Counted from the first letter of the stretch, positions 8,666 to 17,215 are shown. The stretch: DNA of 64,000 bases from CAISIP01 sp038326025 (GCA_038326025.1 JBBQJP010000005.1:55424-119423), one strand, 5' to 3'. Notes: generated from the sequence alone by a model not told the origin. Translations and numbers: made by a program.

Positions 8666-9445
8666 ATGGACATGGGAATCGCGGGCCGCAAGGCCCTGGT
8701 ATGTGGCGCGAGTGCCGGTCTGGGTCTGGCATGCGCCACCGCACTGGCGCGCGAGGGTGTCGAACTGGTGATTGCGGCGCGCACCGAAGCGCCGTTGCAG
8801 GCTGCTGCGACGCAACTCGCCAGAGTGTCGGGCGCAACGGTGCATGCGGTTGCCGCCGACGTCACGACCGAGGACGGACGCGCACGTATCCTGGCCACGC
8901 ATCCGTCTTTCGACATCCTGGTGACGAATGCGGGCGGCCCGCCGCCCGGCGACTTTCGCCAGTGGGAACGCGCGCATTGGCTGGCCGCGCTGGACGCCAA
9001 TATGCTGGCGCCCATCGCACTGATCCGCGCGCTGGTCGACGGCATGATGGCGCGCGGCTTCGGGCGCATCATCAACATCACGTCCAGTGCGGTCAAGGCA
9101 CCGGTCGACGGCCTGGGCCTGTCCACCGGTGCACGCAGCGGTCTGACCGGTTTTGTCGCCGGCCTGGCGCGATCCACGGTGGCGCAGGGCGTGACCATCA
9201 ACAACCTGTTGCCAGGCACTTTCGATACCGCCCGGCTCGCTGGCAATTTTGCGGCGCAGGCGAACCGCCAAGGGCTGGACGCAGAGCAGGTGCGCGCGGC
9301 GCGTATCGCCAAGCATCCGGCGCGGCGCCTGGGCCGGCCCGAAGAATTCGGCGCCGCCTGCGCCTTCCTGTGCAGCGCCCATGCGGGTTATATCAACGGG
9401 CAGAACCTGTTGCTCGACGGCGGATCATTCGCGGGTACCTGGTAA
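8666..9445 (+). CDS. Atypical short-chain dehydrogenase/reductase (no YxxxK)
   Basis: A 259-residue SDR with a clear nucleotide-binding motif (CGASAGLGLAC, from about residue 13), the NAG motif (VTNAGG), a Ser strand (INITSSAV) and the C-terminal G-Q-N-L-L-L-D-G-G segment. Where YxxxK should be the sequence is STGARSGL, so the catalytic Tyr reads Ser and Lys reads Arg. A known SDR subset shares this S...R form. It may be a non-canonical dehydrogenase or a binding protein. The second SDR in the window (58253-58957) has the same change. Confidence 0.85.
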   Translation: MDMGIAGRKALVCGASAGLGLACATALAREGVELVIAARTEAPLQAAATQLARVSGATVHAVAADVTTEDGRARILATHPSFDILVTNAGGPPPGDFRQWERAHWLAALDANMLAPIALIRALVDGMMARGFGRIINITSSAVKAPVDGLGLSTGARSGLTGFVAGLARSTVAQGVTINNLLPGTFDTARLAGNFAAQANRQGLDAEQVRAARIAKHPARRLGRPEEFGAACAFLCSAHAGYINGQNLLLDGGSFAGTW

Positions 9446-9498
9446 GCGCCATCCCGGGGCGGGTTGCCCCGCATCTGGCATCGGCCTAAGATGGCCCG

Positions 9499-10158
9499 AT
9501 GCCGATAGAACGCAAGATCCCTTCGAACGTGAGTCCCGAGGCAGCCGCCTTGCTGGAACGCGCCTATGCCATTGACAGCGACGAGACGTCGCGCGCCTTG
9601 TACCGCGACTGGGCGGAAACCTACGACGAGACTATGTTGCAGGGCCTGGGTTACCGCTCGCCTGCCACGGTGGCGCGGCTGCTGGGCGAGTATCTGGCCG
9701 ATCGTCAGGCGACAGTGCTCGATATCGGGTGTGGCACCGGCCTGGCCGGCCACAAGCTGGCGGAGCTGGGTTTCACCACCATCGATGGTCTGGATCTTTC
9801 GCCAGAGATGATGCAGGTGGCGGCGCGACGCAATGTGTACCGGAACTTCATCGCGGCCGACCTGAATCAGCGACTGCCCATGCTGGACGCCAGTTACGAC
9901 GGCGCGAGTTGCTCGGGTACGTTCACGCACGGGCATGTCGATGCCGGTTGCCTCGATGAGCTGTTTCGCGTGCTCAAGCTCGGCGCGCCGTTTGCGTTTA
10001 CCGTGAAACTCGAGGTCTGGGAGCCACTGGGTTTCAAGGACAAGCTGGCGCAGTTGCAGCAAAGTGGCCGCATCGCCGAAACGCTGCTCGTGCACGACCG
10101 TCACTATGACAACTCGACCGTGCCCGACGGGGTGTTCTGCGTCTACCGGCGCCTGTAG
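9499..10158 (+). CDS. Class I SAM-dependent methyltransferase
   Basis: A 219-residue methyltransferase. Motif I is VLDIGCGTGLAGHKLAELG, the post-I acidic strand is IDGLDLSPEMMQVA, and a motif IV-like CSGTFTHGHV follows. The N-terminus carries a YRDWAETYDE segment typical of small-molecule methyltransferases of the UbiE/WBSCR27-like group. A GC-rich stem (CGGGGC 9455-9460 with GCCCCG 9466-9471) lies in the gap from the SDR gene and may lower read-through. The acceptor is unknown. Confidence 0.85.
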   Translation: MPIERKIPSNVSPEAAALLERAYAIDSDETSRALYRDWAETYDETMLQGLGYRSPATVARLLGEYLADRQATVLDIGCGTGLAGHKLAELGFTTIDGLDLSPEMMQVAARRNVYRNFIAADLNQRLPMLDASYDGASCSGTFTHGHVDAGCLDELFRVLKLGAPFAFTVKLEVWEPLGFKDKLAQLQQSGRIAETLLVHDRHYDNSTVPDGVFCVYRRL

Positions 10159-10241
10159 TCCGCCACCGAAAACTGGCGGCGCCGTGTTTGGTAAGCTCGA
10201 TGCTTTCCGCATGCGCCTGCGCAACGCAGGCCACAAGCCAG

Positions 10242-10622
10242 ATGACCACTTCCACCGAGCCGGACGCTGACGGCGCACCGGTAAGACGTTTTACCGATCC
10301 TGACTACGTGCCGCAGGCCCGGACGCTGGGCGAATTGCGCCAGCGCATCGACACTCTGGACGCGCAGATCGTGGCCTTGCTGGCCGAGCGCGCATTGTGT
10401 GTGCGTGACGCCACGCGCTTCAAGCTCGATGCCTTCCAGGTCTCTGCGCCGGCGCGGCAGGCGCAGGTGTTCGCCAAGGTACGCGCACTGGCACAGCCGC
10501 ATGAGGACCAGTTTCCGGGTCTGGCCGACGTCGTCGAGTCGACCTACCGCACGCTCGTTGCCGGCTTTATCGCCGGTGAGGACCGCTTTTTTCACGCAAC
10601 CGAAAGGATTTCCTCCCGATGA
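10242..10622 (+). CDS. AroQ-type chorismate mutase / PchB-like
   Basis: About 126 residues, the size of a stand-alone AroQ-fold chorismate mutase. LGELRQRIDTLDAQIVALL supplies the first active-site Arg helix. RDATRFKLDAFQVSAPARQ matches the Arg and Lys region of isochorismate-pyruvate lyase PchB, and the C-terminal helix is VVESTYRTLVAGFIAGEDRFF. The first in-frame ATG matching the family length is 10242; longer starts exist at 10188 and 10200. It overlaps the next Bug gene (ATGA at 10619-10622). Its presence in this cluster is unexplained, but a carboxylated cyclohexadiene-like substrate is a thought. Confidence 0.75.
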   Translation: MTTSTEPDADGAPVRRFTDPDYVPQARTLGELRQRIDTLDAQIVALLAERALCVRDATRFKLDAFQVSAPARQAQVFAKVRALAQPHEDQFPGLADVVESTYRTLVAGFIAGEDRFFHATERISSR

Positions 10623-11617
10623 GACTATTTCTCGCAACCCCATTGCTGGCATCGCTGATCAAGGCGAGCGCCATCGTCTCGCTGGCGCTCGCCGGTAGCG
10701 CCGCGCAGGCGCAGTCTGACTGGCCGAACAAGCCGATCCGCATCGTCGTGCCGTATGGCGCGGGTTCGTCGCCCGACGTGATCGCGCGCCTGATGGGCGA
10801 GAAACTCTCGGCCAAGCTGGGCCAGCCTGTGCTGGTGGAAAACCGCGCGGGCGCCGGCGGTAATACCGGTACCGGATCGGTGGCCAAATCGGCCGGCGAC
10901 GGGTACACCTATGTGATCAGCACCAATGGTCCGCTGGTCTACAACACCGTGTTGTATCCCAACCTCAACTACGATCCGTTCAAGGAACTGCGCCCGGTCG
11001 TGCTAGCGGGCGGTCAGCCCAATGTGTGCGCCGTGCGTGCCGACTCCGGCATCACCTCGTTGAAGGAACTGGTCGCGGCCATGAAGAAGGAGCCGGGCAA
11101 GTTCAACTTCTCGTCCACCGGCGTGGGCAGTCTGTCGCAACTCGGCGTTGAACTGCTCAAGGTCAAGACCGATACCTTCGCCGTGCACATCCCGTACGCG
11201 TCGTCACCGCTGTCGGTGCTGGCAGTGTTGCAAGGCGACGTGCAGTTTGCGTGCGTACCGGGTGTGGCGGTGATGCCCCATGTCAAGAGCGGTAAGCTGC
11301 GTGCCCTGGCAGTGTCGACCGGCAAGCGCAGCACGCTGATGCCCGATATCCCGACCATGAAGGAAGCCGGTCTTCCCGAGATCGAGAACCTGGCCTGGAT
11401 GGCGTTGATGGCCCCGAGTACGACACCTGACAGCATCGTTTTGCGCATGAACCAGGAGATCAACACCATCCTGGCCATGCCGGATGTGAAGGAGAAACTC
11501 AACGCGGTGTTCATGGAGCCTATCGGCGGCTCGTCGCAGGACCTGGCCAATTTCATGCAGACCGAACTGCGCGTGATGACGCCGGTGATCAAGCGTACCG
11601 GGATCAAGGTCGACTGA
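10619..11617 (+). CDS. Bug-family periplasmic substrate receptor (TctC-like)
   Basis: A 332-residue receptor with a Sec-type signal (hydrophobic residues about 8-28, likely cleavage after AQA). Family features are the strand IRIVVPYGAGSSPDVIARLM, the VLVENRAGAGGNTG loop and the HIPYASSPLSVLAVLQGD segment. Its start overlaps the chorismate mutase stop, and it is the last gene before the terminator at 11639. No permease genes are adjacent. Confidence 0.92.
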   Translation: MRLFLATPLLASLIKASAIVSLALAGSAAQAQSDWPNKPIRIVVPYGAGSSPDVIARLMGEKLSAKLGQPVLVENRAGAGGNTGTGSVAKSAGDGYTYVISTNGPLVYNTVLYPNLNYDPFKELRPVVLAGGQPNVCAVRADSGITSLKELVAAMKKEPGKFNFSSTGVGSLSQLGVELLKVKTDTFAVHIPYASSPLSVLAVLQGDVQFACVPGVAVMPHVKSGKLRALAVSTGKRSTLMPDIPTMKEAGLPEIENLAWMALMAPSTTPDSIVLRMNQEINTILAMPDVKEKLNAVFMEPIGGSSQDLANFMQTELRVMTPVIKRTGIKVD

Positions 11618-11638
11618 TTCCCTTCGGCTCTTGTCGAC

Positions 11639-11675
11639 AAGGCCGCCGCAGCATCTGCTGCCGGCGGCCTTTTTC
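11639..11675 (+). terminator. Rho-independent terminator closing the 0.3-11.6 kb run
   Basis: AAGGCCGCCG (11639-11648) pairs perfectly with CGGCGGCCTT (11662-11671). Three further inner pairs (CAG/CTG) close the loop, and a run of five T follows (11670-11674). It lies 22 bases after the Bug stop. Confidence 0.85.
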
Positions 11676-11728
11676 TTGCGCCAAGCGCCACGCCGCTGGA
11701 TCAGGCCACTGCATTACTTCGCGGCGGA

Positions 11729-12664
11729 TTACAAAAGTGGTCGCGTCAGATAAACCCCTTCGCGTCCCACGATCACGGCCCGCGCCGGCATGAAGACCGT
11801 GCAGTCGTCGCACGGCGAGCGTATTTCGAGGTTGCCATCCGTAGCGATGAGGTCGTCCTTGGCAAAGGTCTCGAAGCCGACCAACGGCCGCGTGAACGTG
11901 AATTCGTTCGTGGTGATCATGTGGGTACTGAGCAACTCAAATCGTCGCGGCGGTTGCGGTGCAGCTGCAGGGACCGTATCGATCAGGCCGAAATGGCCCA
12001 AAAAGTCATACGCCACCGCGACCGCCAGATCGGCGCTGGCTTGTTTGAAGTGCTGGCCGCATTCGACCACCATCGCCGAACCAGGGCCATCTGCATGACC
12101 GTGGCGACCATGCTGGATCAGCGGCGTGCCCGACCCGAGCCCACGGGGCATGACCAGATGGACGCCCGGGCGCGGCAAGGCCGCTGCCACCGTGGTGTTG
12201 CGCGCGAACTGCGGATAGACCCAGAACGGCACCACGTCCTGACTGGTCGAATGGATGTCCAGAATATGTTCCGCGGCCGCTATCGCGGGGCGCATGACAC
12301 GGGCGCGGCGCAACTCGACGCTGTCTTCATTGCCATCCAGCTGTTCGTCGGACCAGATGCGGTTCAGGTTGTGCGTGATCTGCCGGCTGGCGAACGGGTC
12401 GGTTGGATCAAAACTCTGGTAGGCATCGACGTTGGCAAAACTCACGGTCAGTGTGCCGATCTTCGGGCGCACGTTGTGGTCGAGCAGATGGCAGGCGGCC
12501 ACCATGCCGCAGAACTCGTTGCCGTGGGTCAGGGCATTGACCATCACATGGGGGCCCGGCACGCCGGATGTGAAACGATGCACATATTCGATGCCGGTGT
12601 TGCCCTCGCGATAGGGCGAAAGATCGCGCGGCAGGACTTCGAAATGGGCGGGTGTGTCAGTCAT
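11729..12664 (-). CDS. Succinylglutamate desuccinylase/aspartoacylase-family zinc hydrolase
   Basis: A 311-residue M14-like amidohydrolase. The zinc ligands His and Glu are in NALTHGNEFCG, the third ligand His in HILDIHSTSQDV, and the Asn-Arg substrate motif in ITHNLNRIW. A catalytic Glu is likely in AMVVECGQH. The C-terminal beta domain ends the protein. The start MTDTPAHFEVL (12664) was chosen over a longer frame because the upstream residues are not family-like. It is divergent from tctCBA. Proteins of this type hydrolyse N-acylated amino acids or related amides, so uptake by the neighbouring transporter followed by hydrolysis is plausible. Confidence 0.82.
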   Translation of the reverse strand: MTDTPAHFEVLPRDLSPYREGNTGIEYVHRFTSGVPGPHVMVNALTHGNEFCGMVAACHLLDHNVRPKIGTLTVSFANVDAYQSFDPTDPFASRQITHNLNRIWSDEQLDGNEDSVELRRARVMRPAIAAAEHILDIHSTSQDVVPFWVYPQFARNTTVAAALPRPGVHLVMPRGLGSGTPLIQHGRHGHADGPGSAMVVECGQHFKQASADLAVAVAYDFLGHFGLIDTVPAAAPQPPRRFELLSTHMITTNEFTFTRPLVGFETFAKDDLIATDGNLEIRSPCDDCTVFMPARAVIVGREGVYLTRPLL

Positions 12665-12754
12665 TGGCAGCCTGGTGCAGTGGCGATGTAGTCGTGGCGT
12701 CAGCGCCCTTCGATGTACCGCAAAAAGGTCACACGTACGAACGTTGGGCAGCAC

Positions 12755-12780
12755 AAAAAAGGCGAACCGTGGGCCGCCTT
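12755..12780 (-). terminator. Intrinsic terminator or attenuator on the minus strand
   Basis: Read on the minus strand, AAGGCG (12780-12775) pairs with CGCCTT (12764-12759) and a T run (12760-12755) follows. It lies about 90 bases upstream of the hydrolase start at 12664. It would stop transcripts entering from the right, or attenuate the gene if its promoter lies near 12800. Confidence 0.5.
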
Positions 12781-12793
12781 AATCATCATACGA

Positions 12794-12803
12794 TACCATG
12801 GTA
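12794..12803. promoter_or_regulatory. TACCATGGTA palindrome, candidate operator
   Basis: A perfect 10-base palindrome in the 218-base gap between the divergent hydrolase and tctC genes. It resembles the short dyads bound by GntR/IclR-type regulators. No regulator gene is adjacent. Confidence 0.35.
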
Positions 12804-12882
12804 CACCCTAATGCGCGGCGGTCGAAACCGCGTTAGATTTGCGGGTCCATCCGTGGATTCACAAATTTTCAAGGAGACTTTC

Positions 12883-13866
12883 ATGTTGCAGAAATCCCGT
12901 CGTTCGTTTGTTGCTGGCGCTGTTGCCGGTCTGGCACTGGTGGCTGCGGCCCTGCCAGCCAGTGCGCAGAATTACCCAACACGCCCGATCACGATGGTGG
13001 TCCCCTGGGGCGCAGGTGGTGGCACCGATGCAACTGGTCGCATCATTGCCAGCCTGCTCGAGAAAGAACTCGGCCAGCCGGTCACCGTGGTCAATCGCAC
13101 CGGTGGCAGTGGCGTAGTCGGTCACTCGGCCATTGCTGCAGCTGCACCAGACGGCTACACCATCGGTGTGGCCACGGTCGAGATCGGCATGATGCATTGG
13201 CAAGGCCTGACCGAGCTGACCGGTGCTTCCTACACGCCAATCGGACTGGTTAATGCCGACCCGGCTGGTATTCAGGTGCGCAGCGATTCGCCGTACAAGA
13301 CGATCAACGATCTGCTGGCCGCGGTCAAGGCGAATCCTGGCAAGCTCAAGGCTTCGGGCACCGGTCAGGGTGGCATCTGGCACCTGGCGCTCGCCGGTAT
13401 GCTGCGCGACCAGAAGATCGACCCGGCCTCCGTGCCCTGGGTCCCCAGCAACGGCGCAGCGCCAGGCCTGCAGGACATGATTGCCGGTGGCATCGATCTG
13501 GCGCCGGTGTCACTGCCGGAGTCGCGGTCGCTGATTGATGCTGGCAAGGTGCGCAGCCTGACCATCATGTCGGAAGAGCCTTCCGCGCTTTACCCAAACG
13601 TGCCGACGCTGAAGAAAGCCGTCGGTAGCGACTGGACCATGGCGGCCTGGCGCGGCATCGTTGCGCCCAAGGGCATTCCGGCTGACGTGCGCGACAAACT
13701 GGCTGCGGCCGTCAAGAAAATTGCCGCGGGCAAGGATTTCAACGAGTTCATGTCCAAGCAAGGTTATGGCGTGATCTACAAGTCGCCGGATGACTTCGCC
13801 AAGTTCATGGCCAAGTCCGATACCGAGCTCGGCGCCACGATGAAGGCCGTCGGCCTGATCAAGTAA
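12883..13866 (+). CDS. tctC: Bug-family receptor of a complete TTT system (TctC)
   Basis: A 327-residue periplasmic receptor and the first gene of tctC-tctB-tctA. The signal sequence begins with KSRRSFVAGAVAG, which has a twin-arginine flavour (S-R-R-x-F), followed by a hydrophobic stretch and ASA cleavage. Receptor landmarks are MVVPWGAGGGTDATGR, VVNRTGGSGVVGH and later VPWVPSNGAAPGLQDMIAGG. An AAGGAG ribosome binding site (12870-12875) precedes the ATG at 12883. The ligand is probably a carboxylate. The divergent amidohydrolase hints at an N-acyl amino acid. Confidence 0.9.
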   Translation: MLQKSRRSFVAGAVAGLALVAAALPASAQNYPTRPITMVVPWGAGGGTDATGRIIASLLEKELGQPVTVVNRTGGSGVVGHSAIAAAAPDGYTIGVATVEIGMMHWQGLTELTGASYTPIGLVNADPAGIQVRSDSPYKTINDLLAAVKANPGKLKASGTGQGGIWHLALAGMLRDQKIDPASVPWVPSNGAAPGLQDMIAGGIDLAPVSLPESRSLIDAGKVRSLTIMSEEPSALYPNVPTLKKAVGSDWTMAAWRGIVAPKGIPADVRDKLAAAVKKIAAGKDFNEFMSKQGYGVIYKSPDDFAKFMAKSDTELGATMKAVGLIK

Positions 13867-13901
13867 GCCACCATCCAGCACGACAAGCAACGCAGCAGCC
13901 G

Positions 13902-14375
13902 ATGAAACTCAACGATGCGGTTTTGGGGCTGTTGCTCCTGGTTCTGGGGGCGGCGGTGTTATTCATCGTGCAGGACTATCCGACGATTCCCGGGCAGGAC
14001 GTCGGTCCGGCCATGTTCCCCGGGCTGGTCGCCGTCGGTCTGTGTATCGGCGGGTTCCTTCTGATGGTGCGGGGCTTGCGCGCACGTGCCTCGGTACCGT
14101 GGGTGCGCATGGATGACTGGGTCCGCTCGCCGCGCCATGTGCTGGCGCTGGTGCTGCTGATCGGTTCGGTGCTGTTCTACATTTTTGCGGCGCAGCAACT
14201 GGGCTTTTTGATATGTGCGTTGCTGATCCTGCTCGCCCTGTTTCGGGTGCTTCAGGTGCCGCTGGGTCAGTCGGTACTGATTGCAGTCTTGGCGGCATTG
14301 GTCATCCATTTCGCGTTCTACAAACTGATGCGCGTCCCGCTGCCCTGGGGTGTCCTGTTGCCGTATGCGTGGTGA
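13902..14375 (+). CDS. tctB: Small membrane subunit of tripartite tricarboxylate transporter
   Basis: A 157-residue TctB protein with four hydrophobic segments, at about residues 5-25, 35-58, 82-102 and 108-140. The PTIPGQDVGPAMFPGLVAVGLCIGGFLLM segment between the first two helices is the family signature. It lies 35 bases after tctC and 43 before tctA, as in typical tctCBA operons. It is an inner-membrane partner of the large permease. Confidence 0.9.
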   Translation: MKLNDAVLGLLLLVLGAAVLFIVQDYPTIPGQDVGPAMFPGLVAVGLCIGGFLLMVRGLRARASVPWVRMDDWVRSPRHVLALVLLIGSVLFYIFAAQQLGFLICALLILLALFRVLQVPLGQSVLIAVLAALVIHFAFYKLMRVPLPWGVLLPYAW

Positions 14376-14418
14376 TACTTTGGCCGCTGTGGCCATTCGA
14401 ACCCGAGGTTGATACACG

Positions 14419-15927
14419 ATGATGGACGCAGTTGGCCTGGCATTCGGGATGGTGTTCGATCCCTACACCTTGATGGTGATGCTGATTTCCGCCTGTTACG
14501 GCTTGTTCGTGGGTTCGGTGCCCGGGCTGACAGCCACCATGGCCACTGCGCTGCTGGTGCCGGTGACTTTCTTCATGGCGCCGATTCCGGCGGTGGCCGC
14601 CATTGTGACCGCGACGGCTATGGCTATTTTTTCGGGCGATATTCCGGGCTGTTTGCTGCGAATTCCCGGCACACCCGCGTCCGCTGCCTACACCGACGAA
14701 GCCTATGCGATGACGCGCAAGGGCGAGGCCGAGAAGGCGCTGGGCGCGAGCCTGGTGTTTTCCGCCATTGGCGGTCTGTTCGGAACCTTGGTGCTGATCG
14801 TCGCGGCGCCGGCGCTGGCCGAGTTCGCGTCGCGTTTCAGTTCGTACGAGTATTTCTGGCTGGTGTTGCTGGGCCTGACCTGTGCGGTGTTCATCACCTC
14901 ATCGGCACCCCTCAAGGGCCTGATCACCTTGTTTCTGGGTCTGATGGTGGCATGCGTCGGGCTGGGCAATCCTGCCGGTTACCCGCGTTTCACGTTTGGC
15001 AGTACCGAGACCATGGCGGGAATCGGCATGATCCCGATGATGATCGGCATGTTTGCGTTCTCCGAGATCATCCGTTTCGTGCTCGACACCAAGCCGCCGG
15101 GCGACGCCGTGGTGGAGAAGGTGGGCAATGTGCTCAAGGGCCAGTGGAAACTGGCGAAGAAGTATCCGCTGCAGGTCCTGCGTGGCAGCGCGCTGGGTAC
15201 CGCGGTCGGAGCTCTGCCTGGCGCCGGCTCCGACATCGCAGCGTGGATGTCGTATGCAATCAGCAAGAAGTTCTCCAAGGAGCCAGAGAAATACGGGACT
15301 GGCCACGCGGAAGGCATTGTCGAAGCCGGTGCCGCCAACAACAGCGCACTGGCCGGTTCCTGGATACCGGCACTGGTGTTCGGCATACCGGGCGATTCGA
15401 TCACTGCGATCGTCATCGGTGTGCTCTACATGAAGAACATGAACCCGGGGCCGTCGTTGTTCACCAACAACCCGCAGAACATCTACGCGGTGTTCCTGAT
15501 ATTTATCCTGGCCAATCTGATCCTGATTCCCCTCGGCATCCTGTGCATCAAGGCTGCCCGGCGCATTCTGAAAGTGCCGCGCAACATCCTGATGCCGGTG
15601 ATCCTGCTGTTCTGCATCGTCGGTACTTTTGCGATCAACAACACGGCTTTCGGCGTCGGCGTGATGCTGGCGGCCGGCATCGTGGCTTATGTGCTCGAGG
15701 CCAACGATTTCCCGATAGCGCCGGCGATCCTGGGCGTGGTGCTCGGTGGCATGCTGGAAGAAAACTTCATCACCTCGATGATCAAGGCCGACGGCAATAT
15801 GCTGGCGTTCTTCTCGCGTCCGATCGCGGCCACGCTGGCGGTCATCACCATCCTGGTCTGGATCTCGCCGCTGATACTCAAGTTGGTACTCAAGTTGATA
15901 CGGCGCGGGCGCATGCGGCCGGCCTGA
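14419..15927 (+). CDS. tctA: Large membrane subunit of tripartite tricarboxylate transporter
   Basis: A 502-residue TctA permease with about twelve hydrophobic segments. Signature regions are GSVPGLTATMATALLVP near the N-terminus, SGDIPGCLLRIPGTPASAAYTDEAYAM, the LRGSALGTAVGALPGAGSDIAAWMSYAISKKFS loop, and the later GIPGDSITAIVIGVLYM. Two adjacent ATG codons (14419 and 14422) can serve as start. This is the only TTT permease in the window and could also serve the three orphan Bug receptors. It converges on the ChaN gene with only 15 bases between stops. Confidence 0.93.
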   Translation: MMDAVGLAFGMVFDPYTLMVMLISACYGLFVGSVPGLTATMATALLVPVTFFMAPIPAVAAIVTATAMAIFSGDIPGCLLRIPGTPASAAYTDEAYAMTRKGEAEKALGASLVFSAIGGLFGTLVLIVAAPALAEFASRFSSYEYFWLVLLGLTCAVFITSSAPLKGLITLFLGLMVACVGLGNPAGYPRFTFGSTETMAGIGMIPMMIGMFAFSEIIRFVLDTKPPGDAVVEKVGNVLKGQWKLAKKYPLQVLRGSALGTAVGALPGAGSDIAAWMSYAISKKFSKEPEKYGTGHAEGIVEAGAANNSALAGSWIPALVFGIPGDSITAIVIGVLYMKNMNPGPSLFTNNPQNIYAVFLIFILANLILIPLGILCIKAARRILKVPRNILMPVILLFCIVGTFAINNTAFGVGVMLAAGIVAYVLEANDFPIAPAILGVVLGGMLEENFITSMIKADGNMLAFFSRPIAATLAVITILVWISPLILKLVLKLIRRGRMRPA

Positions 15928-15942
15928 TCGACAAATAACGGT

Positions 15943-16749
15943 TCAGCGCTTGAGTTGGCGCGCCAGCTCGGCGCAATGCTCGCGTGGCGCCAAGGCCGGC
16001 GTTGGCCACACCATGTCGGATGCCAGAGTGTCATCGGTGCTCGGGATTCCTGCCACGGCCAGCACGGTACGCACCCGCAAACTTGCCGGCAGATGCGTCG
16101 GCACGCCGCGGTCTCGCAGCACATGGCCACCACCGGCCACCAGCAGAACGGCCTTCCCTGGACGCGCTGCCTCCATGACAGTCGCTGCCATGCTGGCATC
16201 GCGCGCCAGTTGCACGCGCAGCATCGGCGTCAGCCGTTCCGCGGGCAACAGGTCGCAGTGACCGATCCGGATCGCCTCGCGCTGGTGTGCCAGTGCAGGC
16301 CCGCTCAGGTGTTGGTCCAGCCGGGTGTCGCTCATGCTCGCACGCATCGCTGCGCGAGGCAGATTGGCGCCCAGCACTGGAATGCCGCGGCCGACCGCGG
16401 CCATCACGACCGGTGCGTAACGTGCCCATGGCCATCCGCTGTCGTTCCAGTGCAGCGCATCGCGCACCTGCTGCGCATCGGCGTCGCGCGCGAGTCCGGC
16501 GGTGGAGCGTCCACGGTCCGCCATTTCCAGTGCCAAGGCCGCCAACTGCGCGCGATCGGCCAGTGTCTCGACAAAAACGCGCTGCATATGGCGATGGGCG
16601 TCGGCGTCGTGTTGTTCGCCCAGCAGGATCACGTCGGCCGGCAGCAAGGTTTCAAGACTTTGCGCCACTCGATGGCGCGGACTCGCACAGCCGGCCAGCA
16701 TCAGCGCCAGCAGGATGCTCGCGAGAATCTGTTGCAAACGACGCGTCAT
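15943..16749 (-). CDS. ChaN-family lipoprotein (haem-binding type)
   Basis: About 268 residues. The N-terminus MTRRLQQILASIL plus LMLAGC is a lipoprotein signal, with the lipidated Cys at about residue 20. The domain body has VILLGEQHDADAHRHMQ, LALEMADRG and a closing LLVAGGGHVLRDRGVPTHL, the hallmarks of the ChaN/DUF399 fold. This family includes the iron-regulated haem-binding protein of Campylobacter and some TIKI-like relatives. The start at 16749 is set by the lipobox position; an upstream ATG at 16776 would bury it. The envelope role is unknown here. Confidence 0.85.
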   Translation of the reverse strand: MTRRLQQILASILLALMLAGCASPRHRVAQSLETLLPADVILLGEQHDADAHRHMQRVFVETLADRAQLAALALEMADRGRSTAGLARDADAQQVRDALHWNDSGWPWARYAPVVMAAVGRGIPVLGANLPRAAMRASMSDTRLDQHLSGPALAHQREAIRIGHCDLLPAERLTPMLRVQLARDASMAATVMEAARPGKAVLLVAGGGHVLRDRGVPTHLPASLRVRTVLAVAGIPSTDDTLASDMVWPTPALAPREHCAELARQLKR

Positions 16750-16795
16750 GCGGTTGGACGCGTCGTCCGGGGTCAAAACGAGCGCCAGCGCAGCG

Positions 16796-17113
16796 TCAGT
16801 GCATCACCACAGGGTTCTGCGCCAGTGTGGCGTAGCCCTCGAGCGTGTCTTCGACTTCTTCCTGGGTGGGTGTGCTGACCTGCCAGGCATGGATCTGCTG
16901 TTGGAACAATTCGGCCCAGGAGCCGTCGAGATAGATCTCCTTGCCGGCACGTTTGTCGACAATTTCGAATCCGTGGCGGGCCATTCTGGGAAACACGCGC
17001 GGCTCGCCGGCTGACTTGGCAGACTCGATCCGGACCTCACGCTCGGCCAACTCGGTGGCGTTGGCCAGCATGTGGGTCACGGAGAAGGTGTCGGAGTCGT
17101 ACAGAGTGTGCAT
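16796..17113 (-). CDS. DUF3567 protein
   Basis: A 105-residue protein of the DUF3567 family, which as far as I know is largely confined to Burkholderiales. LYDSDTFSVTHM at the start and RHGFEIVDKRAGKEIYLDG plus SWAELFQQQIHAW in the middle are the conserved blocks. No membrane segment or known catalytic motif is seen. The function is undescribed. It is co-directional with the DUF3108 and ChaN genes but separated by gaps of 102 and 46 bases. Confidence 0.88.
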   Translation of the reverse strand: MHTLYDSDTFSVTHMLANATELAEREVRIESAKSAGEPRVFPRMARHGFEIVDKRAGKEIYLDGSWAELFQQQIHAWQVSTPTQEEVEDTLEGYATLAQNPVVMH

Positions 17114-17215
17114 GGGGTCATTGTGCGGTAACGGTAATTACCTTGCATTTGGCGCCTTTGTTGCCGATTTCAAGGGTGGGCAAGCCGACCCGGGGTGGCG
17201 AACAAAACAAGGCCG

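Noticed and set aside
12794..12803. Insertion-sequence end or attachment site
   Set aside because: An isolated short palindrome with no transposase, integrase or flanking duplication.
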